This document shows positions 1 through 8,265 of a DNA stretch of 64,000 nucleotides, in pieces. The notes under the pieces are model-generated. The model worked only from the letters and a program-made list of their open reading frames with translations, did not search any database and was not told the DNA's origin. The number at the start of each line of letters is the position of its first letter. Within the stretch, counting starts at the first letter, position 1. Made by a program: the position numbers and the translations under genes. Origin of the DNA: Brevibacillus borstelensis (GTDB lineage Bacteria > Bacillota > Bacilli > Brevibacillales > Brevibacillaceae); the NCBI RefSeq assembly GCF_003710865.1, contig NZ_RHHO01000027.1:1-64000 (forward strand), read 5' to 3'.

Positions 1-95
1 TCTGCGGAAAGGGACTGTTTCCCGGGAAAAAACGGAAGAGATCAGTTAGCACACGTTTACAGGAGAAGAAAAAACGGCAAGGGAGGAATGATAAA

Positions 96-647
96 GTGGG
101 ACAAACGATAGGTTACACCACCATGGACTCACCGATCGGACCGTTGTTATTAGCTTCTACAAAGGAAGGGCTGTGCTATATTGAATTTGGAGACGAGGAA
201 TCCGCGCTTCCTCTGCTGCAGCGGTGGGCTCGCAAAACCTTTCTCGGCGCAAATCTGGAGAAAGATGCTGCATTGAATCAGGCTGTGCAAACTGAGCTGG
301 AAGAGTATTTTGCCGGAAAGCGGACGCGGTTTGACGTTCCGATTCTACTGTTCGGGACCCCATTTCAAAAAGCTGTGTGGAATGAGCTTACCCGGATCGG
401 GTATGGGGAAACAAGATCGTACAAGGAGATCGCTTTGGCCATCGGGCAGGCAAAAGCGGTCCGGGCGATTGGCGGGGCGAATAACCGCAACCCGATTCCG
501 ATCATCGTTCCTTGCCATCGGGTAATCGGTTCAAATGGAGCGCTTGTCGGTTACGGAGGCGGCTTATCCATTAAAGAGCAACTATTAGCTTTGGAAGGAG
601 CAGGAAACCCCGCTCCTTCCATCGAATCAGCAAAAGCTATCCGCTAG
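96..647 (+). CDS. ogt: Methylated-DNA--protein-cysteine S-methyltransferase (Ogt type)
   Basis: A 183-residue suicide enzyme that moves alkyl groups from O6-alkylguanine in DNA onto its own cysteine. The active-site motif PCHRV is at residues 139-143 with Cys140. It is followed by the usual G-S-N-G and VGYGGG segment, and preceded by the DNA-binding RAIGGANNRNP stretch with the Arg finger near 123. Length fits the Ogt/Ada-C family. The start is GTG at 96, served by GGGAGG about nine bases upstream. An ATG at 88 is in another frame. A terminator overlaps the stop codon, so this is the last gene of its transcript; the window begins only 95 bases upstream. Confidence 0.95.
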   Translation: MGQTIGYTTMDSPIGPLLLASTKEGLCYIEFGDEESALPLLQRWARKTFLGANLEKDAALNQAVQTELEEYFAGKRTRFDVPILLFGTPFQKAVWNELTRIGYGETRSYKEIALAIGQAKAVRAIGGANNRNPIPIIVPCHRVIGSNGALVGYGGGLSIKEQLLALEGAGNPAPSIESAKAIR

Positions 648-664
648 TCCGGATAGCTTTTTTA
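632..664 (+). terminator. Rho-independent terminator of ogt
   Basis: Inverted repeat AAAGCTATCC / GGATAGCTTT (633-642 and 651-660) with an 8-base loop that contains the ogt stop codon, followed by a short T run. Confidence 0.85.
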
Positions 665-920
665 TTGGTTTTGCGAGCATCTGGAACATCGAGAATAGAA
701 AGATCCAAGTGTGACTCGGCTTTCCGGCTGTTCCAAAAACAGCCGCGGAGGAGGGCTCCTGCTGGTATCTTTTTCTTCTGAATCAATGTGTCGGATCATA
801 TTTTATCAGCATGGAAGGCATGCATGAAATAAAAGGTATGTGGCAGGACGTACAGGTTTGTGACAAGACGCATTGGAGCCTGAGCCTGAAGAGACAACAG
901 ACGCCTGACGAGAGATACAG
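665..920. other. Intergenic region before the amidase gene
   Basis: No gene seen. A stem-loop GGCTGTT / AACAGCC lies at 726-744, with no T run after it. An open frame extends back to an ATG at 811, but it lacks a ribosome site and its translation is dominated by the repeat tract, so I treat it as non-coding. Confidence 0.4.
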
Positions 921-1020
921 GCTACCTGACAGGACACACAGTAGCTTTACAGAACACCCAGGAGCCCGGCAGGAGACACAGGAGCCTGACAGGACGCACA
1001 GGAGCCCGGCAGGACAGACT
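921..1020. repeat. 20-bp tandem repeat array upstream of amidase gene
   Basis: Five consecutive 20-base units in exact register (921, 941, 961, 981, 1001), approximately GGAGCCTGACAGGACGCACA. Units 3-5 are close copies, unit 1 is good and unit 2 is degenerate. The array ends seven bases before the AGGGGAGG ribosome site of the next gene. The unit length is not a multiple of three. Confidence 0.8.
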
Positions 1021-1044
1021 AGAAAGAGGGGAGGAAGTGCATTG

Positions 1045-2046
1045 GTGAACCGGCAGGATTCAGCGGCGGCTGTGAATCAAGAAGAATGGCAGCAGTTTCT
1101 AAAGGACTATCTGGATGACGTTCACCGCTACGGAGTTGATCAGGGTTACGAACGCATCTGGCCGTTTTGGAAAGAAGGGAAAATACGGGAATCGCTCTTT
1201 TGGAGACAGTGGCAGCGCTGGGAAGATCAGCTTCAGGAGAGAGGGGCGGTTACTACCGCTGTTCACGGGCGTGCCATCCCCCTCTTCTGGATGGAAAAGG
1301 GCAGAGAAATTCAGCTTTGCATGAGCTGGAACGTCCAGCGATGGTATACATTAAAGGGAGAGAGCAGAGTAGAGGAAGCAGAGAGAATTTTGCGTGTCAT
1401 CCTGAACCGCGCAGACGGAGGATGGCATGTCGATCATATCGAAGAAATCAAAGGTGACGGAGCCTTGTCTGACGAAACGAAAGAAACGCTGTCAACTCTA
1501 GAAGAACCCGAGGATAATCTCCTCCCTACTCTTTTCGTGCACGGAGCAGGAGGATACAATTCGGGTCGGGCTATCGCGTATGCGGAGAGATACTGGAATA
1601 CAGCCAATCCTGCCTATCCGCTCTTTACTGATAACTGTACGAACTTTATCTCGCAATGCTTGCATGCAGGCGGGATTCCGATGCTTTTTTCCCGGGAACA
1701 GGGGAAGGGCTGGTGGATGCGGGGCAGCGGAAAAGGTGCCAACTGGAGCTACAGCTGGACGGTGGCACATAGTTTATATTTGCTCTTAAAGTCTGGCCGG
1801 CCGCCGATGCGGGCAGTGGCAGTGCCCTCTGTCGAGCAGTTGGAGCCGGGAGATATCATCTGCTATGATTTTAACGGCGACGGACGATTCCAGCACAATA
1901 CCATCGTCGTGGCAAAAGACGCGAACAACATGCCTCTGGTCAATGCAAATACAACCAACAGCCGCCTGCGTTACTGGGACTACCGCGATTCGACGGCCTA
2001 TACCCCGCAAATCCGGTACGCTTTTTTTCGCATCCGTGGAACGTGA
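1045..2046 (+). CDS. Putative amidase-domain (Amidase_6-like) protein
   Basis: A 333-residue protein whose C-terminal half matches the amidase-domain family common in Bacillales. Its hallmark is a YNSGRAIAYAERYW segment followed by DNCTNFISQC, whose first Cys (near residue 198) is the likely nucleophile. A His in QHNTIVV and downstream NANTTN complete a papain-like set. The N-terminal half has the charged helical region usual upstream of this domain. No signal peptide is seen, so location is unclear; a wall-related amide hydrolase is an inference. GTG at 1045 is chosen because AGGGGAGG ends ten bases upstream; TTG at 1042 is equally possible. The frame is open back to 811. Confidence 0.75.
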   Translation: MNRQDSAAAVNQEEWQQFLKDYLDDVHRYGVDQGYERIWPFWKEGKIRESLFWRQWQRWEDQLQERGAVTTAVHGRAIPLFWMEKGREIQLCMSWNVQRWYTLKGESRVEEAERILRVILNRADGGWHVDHIEEIKGDGALSDETKETLSTLEEPEDNLLPTLFVHGAGGYNSGRAIAYAERYWNTANPAYPLFTDNCTNFISQCLHAGGIPMLFSREQGKGWWMRGSGKGANWSYSWTVAHSLYLLLKSGRPPMRAVAVPSVEQLEPGDIICYDFNGDGRFQHNTIVVAKDANNMPLVNANTTNSRLRYWDYRDSTAYTPQIRYAFFRIRGT

Positions 2047-2084
2047 TCGGATGCGGAGTCTGTTGGCTATCCATAAACAAGACA

Positions 2085-2112
2085 GGGCCTCTCTGTGCGA
2101 GAGGCCTTATTC
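2085..2112. terminator. Convergent terminator
   Basis: GGCCTCTC / GAGAGGCC (2086-2093 and 2099-2106) with a 5-base loop between the amidase gene and the convergent membrane protein. TTATT follows on the plus strand. Confidence 0.75.
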
Positions 2113-2797
2113 ATTTTGTCCGGCGCAAGAAGACGGTTTTTACAAAGGCAATGAGACGAATGGCGACGACAATTCCGGCTATCCACAAAAAATCGCCCGG
2201 AGTATGCGGTTCGCCTTTTATCGAATTCACATAGATGAGGGCGTGAAACACGACCAGGACAAATAACAGGAAATTGCTCATGTGGATGCGTTTCCAGCTG
2301 GAGCCGCCAAGCAGCTTCTCTGCATAGCGGGAAGACGTAATCCAGAGACAGAACAGGAGGATAAAAGCAATCAGACCCATGTAGTTGGCTATGCCGGTAA
2401 AAGTAAAATTGGGAGACAGTCCGCCGCCGTAGACACTGGCGTCCAGGAAGAAAAGACCGAGCCACCCTTTTGCGGTTATATCGCTTTGCAAAAAATGCAG
2501 CTGAGGCCCTTTTTCGAAAATAAACAGGACGAGTGCGACGTGGACCAGTGCACACACGCCGCCGATAATGCCCAAGTCTCTTCGGAGCAACAAAAGCTGG
2601 GGGGCAAAGCGCGCAAGCCACTGTTTGATTGGACCGAGCAGCAAAGTGAGGCTGATCAGCAGGAATGCCAAATATCCGGAAATCATACTCAGGGCTTCAG
2701 GCGTGCGGAAAAAAGAAAATTGCGGCCACTTGATCCAAAATACAGCAAGGAGAAAAAGCAGACTGACGATAAAGGCAAGGAAACGAAACAAACGCAT
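2111..2797 (-). CDS. Ferric-reductase-like transmembrane protein (MsrQ/YedZ-like)
   Basis: About 228 residues with six predicted membrane segments. Histidines sit in helices at spacings expected for haem ligation (CALVHVALVLF and RIHMSNFLLFVLVVFHALIY), as in the ferric reductase-like transmembrane domain. Members of this family are haem b electron-transfer proteins of the cytoplasmic membrane; a partner such as a methionine sulfoxide reductase is not encoded beside it, so the substrate is unknown. The frame is open to 2890, but the extra residues are polar and have no ribosome site. AAAGGGAG lies just upstream of TTG (2803) and ATG (2797); I chose the ATG. Confidence 0.75.
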   Translation of the reverse strand: MRLFRFLAFIVSLLFLLAVFWIKWPQFSFFRTPEALSMISGYLAFLLISLTLLLGPIKQWLARFAPQLLLLRRDLGIIGGVCALVHVALVLFIFEKGPQLHFLQSDITAKGWLGLFFLDASVYGGGLSPNFTFTGIANYMGLIAFILLFCLWITSSRYAEKLLGGSSWKRIHMSNFLLFVLVVFHALIYVNSIKGEPHTPGDFLWIAGIVVAIRLIAFVKTVFLRRTK

Positions 2798-3175
2798 TTG
2801 CAAGGCCACTCCCTTTCGGTGCGATACCCGTTTTCTTTTTGATGCAGGACACCTCTGATTTGTTACAGGAAGTGGCGTCTTCAAAAGCAATGTTCGTTAC
2901 ACGCTTGTTGGAAAGTGAAGGTTATTGCGATTGCAAGAGTGGGCGGATTTCCTCCTTCAGAACCTGCTGGATAGGAATGATCCGATAAGAAGATGATCTC
3001 CTAAGAGGATGAGATGAATAGCGGATTTTATGAAAAAGGGATGATAAGAAAAACTTGTTTTATGAAAAAGGCGATACGATACAAAACGGATGAAGCGAAT
3101 CAGTGTTAAACGCGGAGCCTGTTACAAAGCCATTCCAACGGGGCAAACGGGTGGCCTTCCCTATGTCTGTTTATG
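2798..3175. other. Intergenic region, nothing recognised
   Basis: Divergent spacer of nearly 400 bases between the membrane protein and trmL. It contains imperfect purine-rich repeats (GATGA and TATGAAAAAGG motifs around 2985-3075) but no gene or clear hairpin. Confidence 0.4.
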
Positions 3176-3181
3176 TATAAT
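3176..3181 (+). promoter_or_regulatory. Possible -10 element for trmL
   Basis: A perfect TATAAT about 43 bases before the trmL start. No good -35 hexamer is visible at 16-18 bases, so this is only suggestive. Confidence 0.35.
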
Positions 3182-3223
3182 AGAGGATGTTTGAAAGTCC
3201 GGTAACCAAGGAGATTTTTGATT

Positions 3224-3694
3224 ATGCCGTTACACATCGTCCTTCATGAGCCGCTCATCCCTGCCAACACGGGAAATATTGCCCGTTCCTGTGCTGCTAC
3301 GGGTGCGCATTTGCACTTGATTCATCCGCTCGGCTTTTCCACAGACGACCGCTATTTAAAGCGGGCAGGTCTTGATTACTGGCACGCGGTACAGGTGCAT
3401 CACTACGATGATTTCGACCATTTCGTCCGCGAGCAGGGGGAAAACGCCGGTACGTTTTACTTCGTGGAAACGTGGGGAGAAAAGCTTTACACGGAGGTTT
3501 CCTTCCGTGATGGCGATTATATCATTTTGGGCAAGGAAACAACCGGTCTTCCGGAGGAGTTGACAGACCGATACCGGGAACAGACGATTCGCATTCCGAT
3601 GAGCGGCGCCACCCGATCCGTCAATTTGTCCAATTGCGCTGCCATTGTCCTGTTTGAAGGGCTCAGACAGCTGGGCTTCCCCGGACTCAAATAA
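3224..3694 (+). CDS. trmL: tRNA (cytidine(34)-2'-O)-methyltransferase
   Basis: A 156-residue SPOUT-class enzyme that methylates the wobble ribose of leucine tRNAs using S-adenosylmethionine. All family blocks are present: EPLIPANTGNIARSC near the N terminus, the knot segments LGKETTGLPEEL and RIPMSGATRSVNLSNCAA, and the final ALVLFEGLRQ-like helix. Length is typical for a minimal TrmL. ATG at 3224 follows AAGGAG by ten bases. A TTG two codons upstream is too close to the ribosome site. Confidence 0.93.
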   Translation: MPLHIVLHEPLIPANTGNIARSCAATGAHLHLIHPLGFSTDDRYLKRAGLDYWHAVQVHHYDDFDHFVREQGENAGTFYFVETWGEKLYTEVSFRDGDYIILGKETTGLPEELTDRYREQTIRIPMSGATRSVNLSNCAAIVLFEGLRQLGFPGLK

Positions 3695-3744
3695 CGAGCA
3701 TGACCCGTAGCCTGACAATCATCCAAACAAGGGAGAGAACGTAC

Positions 3745-4470
3745 ATGAACACGACAACGATCCTATTTGACCTCGATGGAACACTGCTGGAAATGAGGAC
3801 GGACCCGTTCGTAAAAGGATACCTGAAGGAACTGGGGCAGTATATGGGGGATAACTACGATAGTCAGGCGCTGCTCGGGATCATTTGGGAAGCGACCAAA
3901 ACGATGATCATGAACCAGGACCCCGAAAAAACGAATGAGCAAGTCTTCATCGAATACTTTGCAGAGCACAGCCCTTGGTCAAAGGAAGAGCTGTGGCCGC
4001 TGTTCGACAAGTTTTATCAAGAAGTGTTCCCATCGCTCTCCCATCTGACGCATCCGTCCCCTTGGGCGAAAAAAATTATTGAAGCGGCAAAAGAGCAAGG
4101 GTATCGTGTAGCTGTCGCCACGAATCCGGTTTTTCCGCGTGATGCCATTCATAGCCGGTTGGCCTGGATTGAACTGTCTCCGGACGATTTTGAGCTGGTC
4201 ACAGTCTACGAGGAGTCCCATTTTACCAAGCCGAATCCGGGCTACTTCCAGGAGATCTGCAGCAAGCTGGGAGTCAAGCCTGAGGAATGCGTCATGGTCG
4301 GCAACCACATGCAGGAAGATATGGTCGCCAGCAAAGTGGGGATGAAGACGTTCCTCGTGACAAATTGGCTGGAGGATCGCGGAGAGCCGCAATATCCAGT
4401 CGATCAACAGGGAACGCTCGAGGAGCTTTATACGGCGATCACGGAGCGGACAGGCCTGTTTGCCAAGTAA
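3745..4470 (+). CDS. HAD-superfamily hydrolase
   Basis: A 241-residue phosphatase-like protein of unknown substrate. HAD motif I is FDLDGTLL (two Asp near residues 9 and 11), motif II is the VATNPVF Thr, motif III the Lys of FTKPNPGYF, and motif IV is VGNHMQEDMVAS. A helical cap lies between motifs I and II. ATG 3745 follows GGGAGAG at a normal distance; the frame extends 15 codons further upstream without a ribosome site. It probably shares a transcript with trmL, 50 bases upstream. Confidence 0.85.
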   Translation: MNTTTILFDLDGTLLEMRTDPFVKGYLKELGQYMGDNYDSQALLGIIWEATKTMIMNQDPEKTNEQVFIEYFAEHSPWSKEELWPLFDKFYQEVFPSLSHLTHPSPWAKKIIEAAKEQGYRVAVATNPVFPRDAIHSRLAWIELSPDDFELVTVYEESHFTKPNPGYFQEICSKLGVKPEECVMVGNHMQEDMVASKVGMKTFLVTNWLEDRGEPQYPVDQQGTLEELYTAITERTGLFAK

Positions 4471-4577
4471 TGCTGAAGGCAGCGATTTATACTGAAAGAT
4501 TGAGCAGGTACCAGGTGCCTGCTCTTTTTGTGGTGGTTGGACCACCGCCATACTGCGCCGCAATTTAACTCAGAATT

Positions 4578-4716
4578 GGAGCACGTTCAGATTGCGCCGG
4601 CGACGTAGGTCGGAAGGGACGCATGTTCAGATCGCATGGCGAGAAAATCCGAGAGACACACGTACGGTTTTCACCCAGCGACGTACGCCGTAGGAGAAGC
4701 GCATGCTCAGATTGCG
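4578..4716. repeat. Degenerate intergenic repeat units
   Basis: Three copies of a CRCATGTTCAGATTGCG-like word (4578-4596, 4616-4635, 4696-4716) and two copies of GCGACGTAGGTCGGAAGGGA-like sequence (4599-4618 and 4678-4697), alternating in the gap before the secreted Lys-rich protein. Function unknown. The rest of the 4471-4843 gap shows no gene. Confidence 0.55.
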
Positions 4717-4843
4717 TATATTGCTGCTGCAGCAGACAAGCCACAATCTTTCATTGTTATCCCATCATTTTCACATAGTTCTTGGCTACTCTATTCCTGC
4801 ACCAGGAAATCTGGAGATGGCAAGAGTGAAGGAGAGGGTTTTG

Positions 4844-5635
4844 ATGAAAAAATGTGTGTCTTCCATTTTGTCATTGAGCCTGCTTTTGGGAGGCGTATCC
4901 GTTGTCAACGCAGCGGAAGTGCCATCCGTGGACAAGGCAGCTCATGCAAAAGCGAGCAAACCTGCAAACACCGGGAAACAGGCAAAGGCTGAAGCGCGCC
5001 AGCAGCATCTGGACAAAATCAAAGCGCTCGCAGAAAAATGGGGCATTGATACCACGAACATGACAGTCGAGCAAATGAAAGAGGCCTACAAAGCGAAGCG
5101 TGCGGAATTGAACGCGGAGAAATTGGCCAAGCTCAAGGAAAAGGCCCAAAAGTGGGGCATACAGCTCGATGGAAAGACGGCTAAAGAAGTGAAGGCAGCC
5201 GTAAAGGCAAAACAAGCGGAAAAGCACGAGCAGCAGCTGGCCAAGCTTGTGGAAAAGGCCGGAAAAGCGGGGGTAGAAACATCTGCTGGCCAGACTCCGA
5301 AGGAAATCAAACAGATGATCCAGGCCAAAAAGGCCGAAACCAAACAGCAGCGTCAAGCCAAACAGGCAGAGCATATTGCCAAGCTGCAGGAAAAGGCGGC
5401 TCAGCTGGGGACCGATGCAACTGGAAAAACAGCAAAAGAGCTGAAGGAAGCGATCAAAGCGAAAAAGGCCGAAATGAAAGCAGCGAATAAAGCCGAAAAA
5501 AAGGCTGAGAAACAAGCAGAGAAGCAAGCGAGCAAAGAGGCAAAGCAAAAGGCGAAGCAAGAAGCAAGGCAACAGGAAAAACAAGCACCAAAACAAGCAC
5601 CAAAACAAGCAGCTCAGCAACAGAATCAGGTGTAA
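4844..5635 (+). CDS. Secreted Lys/Ala/Gln-rich helical repeat protein
   Basis: A 263-residue exported protein with signal peptide MKKCVSSILSLSLLLGG...VNAA (cleavage near residue 23). The mature part holds four units of about 38 residues with the pattern L-x-K-x-x-A-x-K-W-G-[I/T], T-x-[K/E]-[E/Q]-[L/V/M]-K-[E/A]-A and K-A-[K/E], followed by a tail of KQA/KAE heptads ending in KQAPKQA. It is strongly basic and should form long helices. The units resemble short helix-turn-helix modules seen in exported low-complexity proteins; I do not recognise the family. Possible roles are wall or DNA/polyanion binding. ATG 4844 follows GGAGAGGG by five bases. Confidence 0.8.
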   Translation: MKKCVSSILSLSLLLGGVSVVNAAEVPSVDKAAHAKASKPANTGKQAKAEARQQHLDKIKALAEKWGIDTTNMTVEQMKEAYKAKRAELNAEKLAKLKEKAQKWGIQLDGKTAKEVKAAVKAKQAEKHEQQLAKLVEKAGKAGVETSAGQTPKEIKQMIQAKKAETKQQRQAKQAEHIAKLQEKAAQLGTDATGKTAKELKEAIKAKKAEMKAANKAEKKAEKQAEKQASKEAKQKAKQEARQQEKQAPKQAPKQAAQQQNQV

Positions 5636-5662
5636 CAACCCTCGTAGTGGGTCTTGGGGAAT

Positions 5663-5691
5663 GGAGTCATCGTGTTTCGATGGCTCCTTTG
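5663..5691 (+). terminator. Terminator of the Lys-rich protein gene
   Basis: GGAGTCATCG / CGATGGCTCC (one G-U pair) around a TGTTT loop, followed by TTTG. Confidence 0.7.
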
Positions 5692-5756
5692 TTTCGATCA
5701 AAAGGATAAGGGAGCGAAGGCTTCGGCGAAAAGCTTGACCTATCCAAGTTTCGCGA

Positions 5757-5803
5757 TCAAAAAAAAAAAAACAGGATGCCTGTCAAAGGCAGCCTGTTTT
5801 TTT
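5757..5803. terminator. Bidirectional terminator
   Basis: A-run, ACAGG-a-TGCC, loop, GGCA-g-CCTGT, T-run. It is flanked by A12 and T7, so it can work in both directions. It is best placed to end the minus-strand small gene at 5847-5939. Confidence 0.85.
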
Positions 5804-5846
5804 CCTGGGAGCGATGTGAAAAGGAAAGCCTCAATTAAGCTTGGCC

Positions 5847-5939
5847 TTACAGATTCCAGGTCTTGTCTTCGTTATATCCTGCCGTCAGAATGAAAAACAG
5901 AAATGCGGCAAAGACCAATCCTACGATAAACGTACCCAT
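5847..5939 (-). CDS. Small single-pass membrane protein (30 aa)
   Basis: A 30-codon frame encoding MGTFIVGLVFAAFLFFILTA followed by a short polar tail (GYNEDKTWNL): one membrane helix with an acidic/aromatic end. AAAGGAG lies nine bases upstream, a consensus promoter stands 35 bases before the start, and a strong terminator follows, which together make this a real gene despite its size. Function is unknown. It is divergent from prkA. Confidence 0.75.
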   Translation of the reverse strand: MGTFIVGLVFAAFLFFILTAGYNEDKTWNL

Positions 5940-5973
5940 GTTGGACTGCTCCTTTCGTTACCAAACTACTCCC

Positions 5974-6001
5974 ATTATAACCTAGCCTTCCCTGTTTGCA
6001 A
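5974..6001 (-). promoter_or_regulatory. Sigma-A promoter of the small membrane gene
   Basis: Reading the minus strand: TTGCAA (5996-6001), 16 bases, TATAAT (5974-5979), with the start codon about 35 bases further on. Confidence 0.7.
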
Positions 6002-6284
6002 GGGAAATACGGAGAGCGCTTTCTGTCATTCTGATGAATTTTTTGGCGCCGTTTTCCAGAGGGAACGGGCAGCGATACAGGCCCATGCCAAAACGCTTAT
6101 CCGATCATCAAGTTCGCTGAAACATGTGTCGTCTTCGCGCATACAGATAGGAAAAGACAGCAAAAATGTCGTGTCTTTGGTTGAGAGCAGCTTCGATAAG
6201 AATGCGTGGCCGCTGGCGGACATATACATGAAAGTACATGGTCGTTCGCGAAGAGAGAGGGCTTAAGAGGGAGGAGAGACGAGC
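6002..6284. other. prkA upstream region
   Basis: No gene. A CATATACAT word near 6220 weakly resembles a sigma-E -10, but I cannot pair it with a convincing -35, so no promoter is called. Confidence 0.35.
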
Positions 6285-8183
6285 ATGGACATTTTAAAGC
6301 GCATCGCCGAGCATCGGGCCCGAGAAGAAAAGATGATGTGGAAAGGCACATTTGCTGAATATCTGGAACTGGTTCGTAAAAATCCGCAGATTGCCCAGAC
6401 TGCTCACTCACGCGTCTATAATATGATCAAGAGTGCCGGCGTAGAGGAAAACGAGGACGATAGCCGCTCCTATCGTTTTTTTAGTCGGGAGATTTTTGGT
6501 CTGGATCGCGCGATTGAACGATTGGTGGAGGAATATTTTCACTCTGCCGCCCGCCGATTGGATGTACGCAAGCGGATTTTGCTATTGATGGGCCCGGTCA
6601 GCGGCGGGAAATCGACGATTGTGACGATGCTCAAAAAGGGATTGGAGGAGTATTCCCGGACAGATGAGGGAGCCGTTTATGCACTGGACGGATGCCCGAT
6701 GCAGGAAGAGCCGCTCCATCTGATTCCGCATGAATTGAGACCGGAAATTGAGGAAGAGCTGGGGATCAAGATCGAAGGGGAATTGACTCCTTATAATCGC
6801 ATGCGTCTGGAAACCGAGTTCGGAGGGCGTATTGAAGACTTCCCCGTCAGGCGAATCTTTTTCTCGGAGGCGGAGCGTGTCGGGATCGGAACCTTCAGTC
6901 CATCTGACCCCAAGTCTCAGGATATTGCTGATTTGACGGGAAGCATCGATTTTTCCACCATCACGAAATACGGCTCGGAATCGGACCCCCGCGCCTACCG
7001 CTTCGATGGCGAGCTGAACAAGGCCAACCGGGGCCTTATGGAATTCCAGGAAATGCTGAAGTGCGATGAAAAATTTCTTTGGCACCTGCTCTCGCTCACA
7101 CAGGAAGGCAATTTCAAGGCTGGACGCTTTGCCTTGATTTCTGCCGATGAGCTAATCGTCGCGCATACGAACGAGTCAGAGTACAAAGCTTTTATTGCCA
7201 ATAAAAAGAACGAAGCGCTGCAATCCCGCATCATCGTCATGCCGATCCCCTACAATTTGCGGGTGAGCGACGAGGAAAAAATATATGCAAAGCTGATCAA
7301 GCAGTCTGATCTGGGACACGTGCATATCGCTCCGCACGCGCTGCGGTCGGCGGCAACCTTCTCCATTTTGACCCGCCTGAAGGAGTCAAAGAAACAAGGA
7401 GCCGATCTGCTGAAAAAGATGCGTCTCTACGATGGCGAGTCGGTGGAGGGCTTCAAGGGTTCCGATCTGGACGAACTGAGAAACGAGCATGCTGACGAAG
7501 GGATGTCGGGCATCGATCCCCGCTACGTGATCAACCGTATCTCCAGCGCGCTGATCCGACGGGATACGGAGTGCATCAACGCGCTCGATATTCTGCGCGC
7601 GTTGAAGGAAGGCTTTGACCAGCATCCGTCCATCACCAAGGAGCAGCGGGAGCGTTATCTCAACTTTATTTCCATGGCTCGCAAGGAATACGACGAATTG
7701 GCCAAAAAAGAGGTTCAGAAGGCGTTCGTCTACAGCTACGAGGAGTCCGCCAAAACGCTGATGGACAATTACCTCGACAATGTGGAAGCCTACGCCAACA
7801 TGAATAAGCTCCGCGACCCGGTCACCGGCGAGGAGATGGACCCGGATGAGCGCTTGATGCGTTCCATTGAAGAGCAGATCGGCATCTCGGAAAATGCGAA
7901 GCGGGCATTCCGTGAAGAAATTTTGATCCGGATTTCCGCGTACGCCCGCAAAGGAAAGCGATTTGACTACAGCACGCATGACCGGCTCCGCGAAGCGATC
8001 GAGAAAAAGCTGTTTACCGATTTGAAGGACGTCGTCAAAATTACGACCTCCAACAAAACGCCGGATGAACATCAATTGAAAAAGATCAATGAAGTAACCC
8101 GAAGGTTGATCGATGAGCATCACTATTGCCCTGTTTGTGCCAACGAGCTGCTGCGATATGTAGGCAGTCTGCTGAATAGGTAA
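6285..8183 (+). CDS. prkA: PrkA serine protein kinase / AAA+ sporulation protein
   Basis: 632 residues, matching the 631-residue length of Bacillus PrkA. The N-terminal AAA part has the Walker A GPVSGGKST near residues 103-111, and the C-terminal PrkA domain ends in a CPVCANELLRYVGSLL zinc-type pair. In Bacillus this protein promotes sporulation; it has been described both as a protein kinase and as a Lon-like AAA+ protease. GGGAGGAG precedes the ATG at normal spacing. The next gene, yhbH, follows 82 bases downstream, the conserved order in Bacillales. Confidence 0.95.
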   Translation: MDILKRIAEHRAREEKMMWKGTFAEYLELVRKNPQIAQTAHSRVYNMIKSAGVEENEDDSRSYRFFSREIFGLDRAIERLVEEYFHSAARRLDVRKRILLLMGPVSGGKSTIVTMLKKGLEEYSRTDEGAVYALDGCPMQEEPLHLIPHELRPEIEEELGIKIEGELTPYNRMRLETEFGGRIEDFPVRRIFFSEAERVGIGTFSPSDPKSQDIADLTGSIDFSTITKYGSESDPRAYRFDGELNKANRGLMEFQEMLKCDEKFLWHLLSLTQEGNFKAGRFALISADELIVAHTNESEYKAFIANKKNEALQSRIIVMPIPYNLRVSDEEKIYAKLIKQSDLGHVHIAPHALRSAATFSILTRLKESKKQGADLLKKMRLYDGESVEGFKGSDLDELRNEHADEGMSGIDPRYVINRISSALIRRDTECINALDILRALKEGFDQHPSITKEQRERYLNFISMARKEYDELAKKEVQKAFVYSYEESAKTLMDNYLDNVEAYANMNKLRDPVTGEEMDPDERLMRSIEEQIGISENAKRAFREEILIRISAYARKGKRFDYSTHDRLREAIEKKLFTDLKDVVKITTSNKTPDEHQLKKINEVTRRLIDEHHYCPVCANELLRYVGSLLNR

Positions 8184-8265
8184 AAGGGGGCACCCAAAGG
8201 GCACTTTTGGATCTGGCTTGACGATGAAGTAATTCGGCGCAGCTGCGCCAGTAGGAGGGGACCCT

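Noticed and set aside
811..1044. Upstream extension of the amidase protein to ATG 811
   Set aside because: No ribosome site at 811, and the extension is mostly translated 20-bp repeats; a good ribosome site precedes 1042/1045.
6215..6235. Sigma-E type promoter before prkA
   Set aside because: Only a weak -10-like word; no matching -35 at the expected distance.
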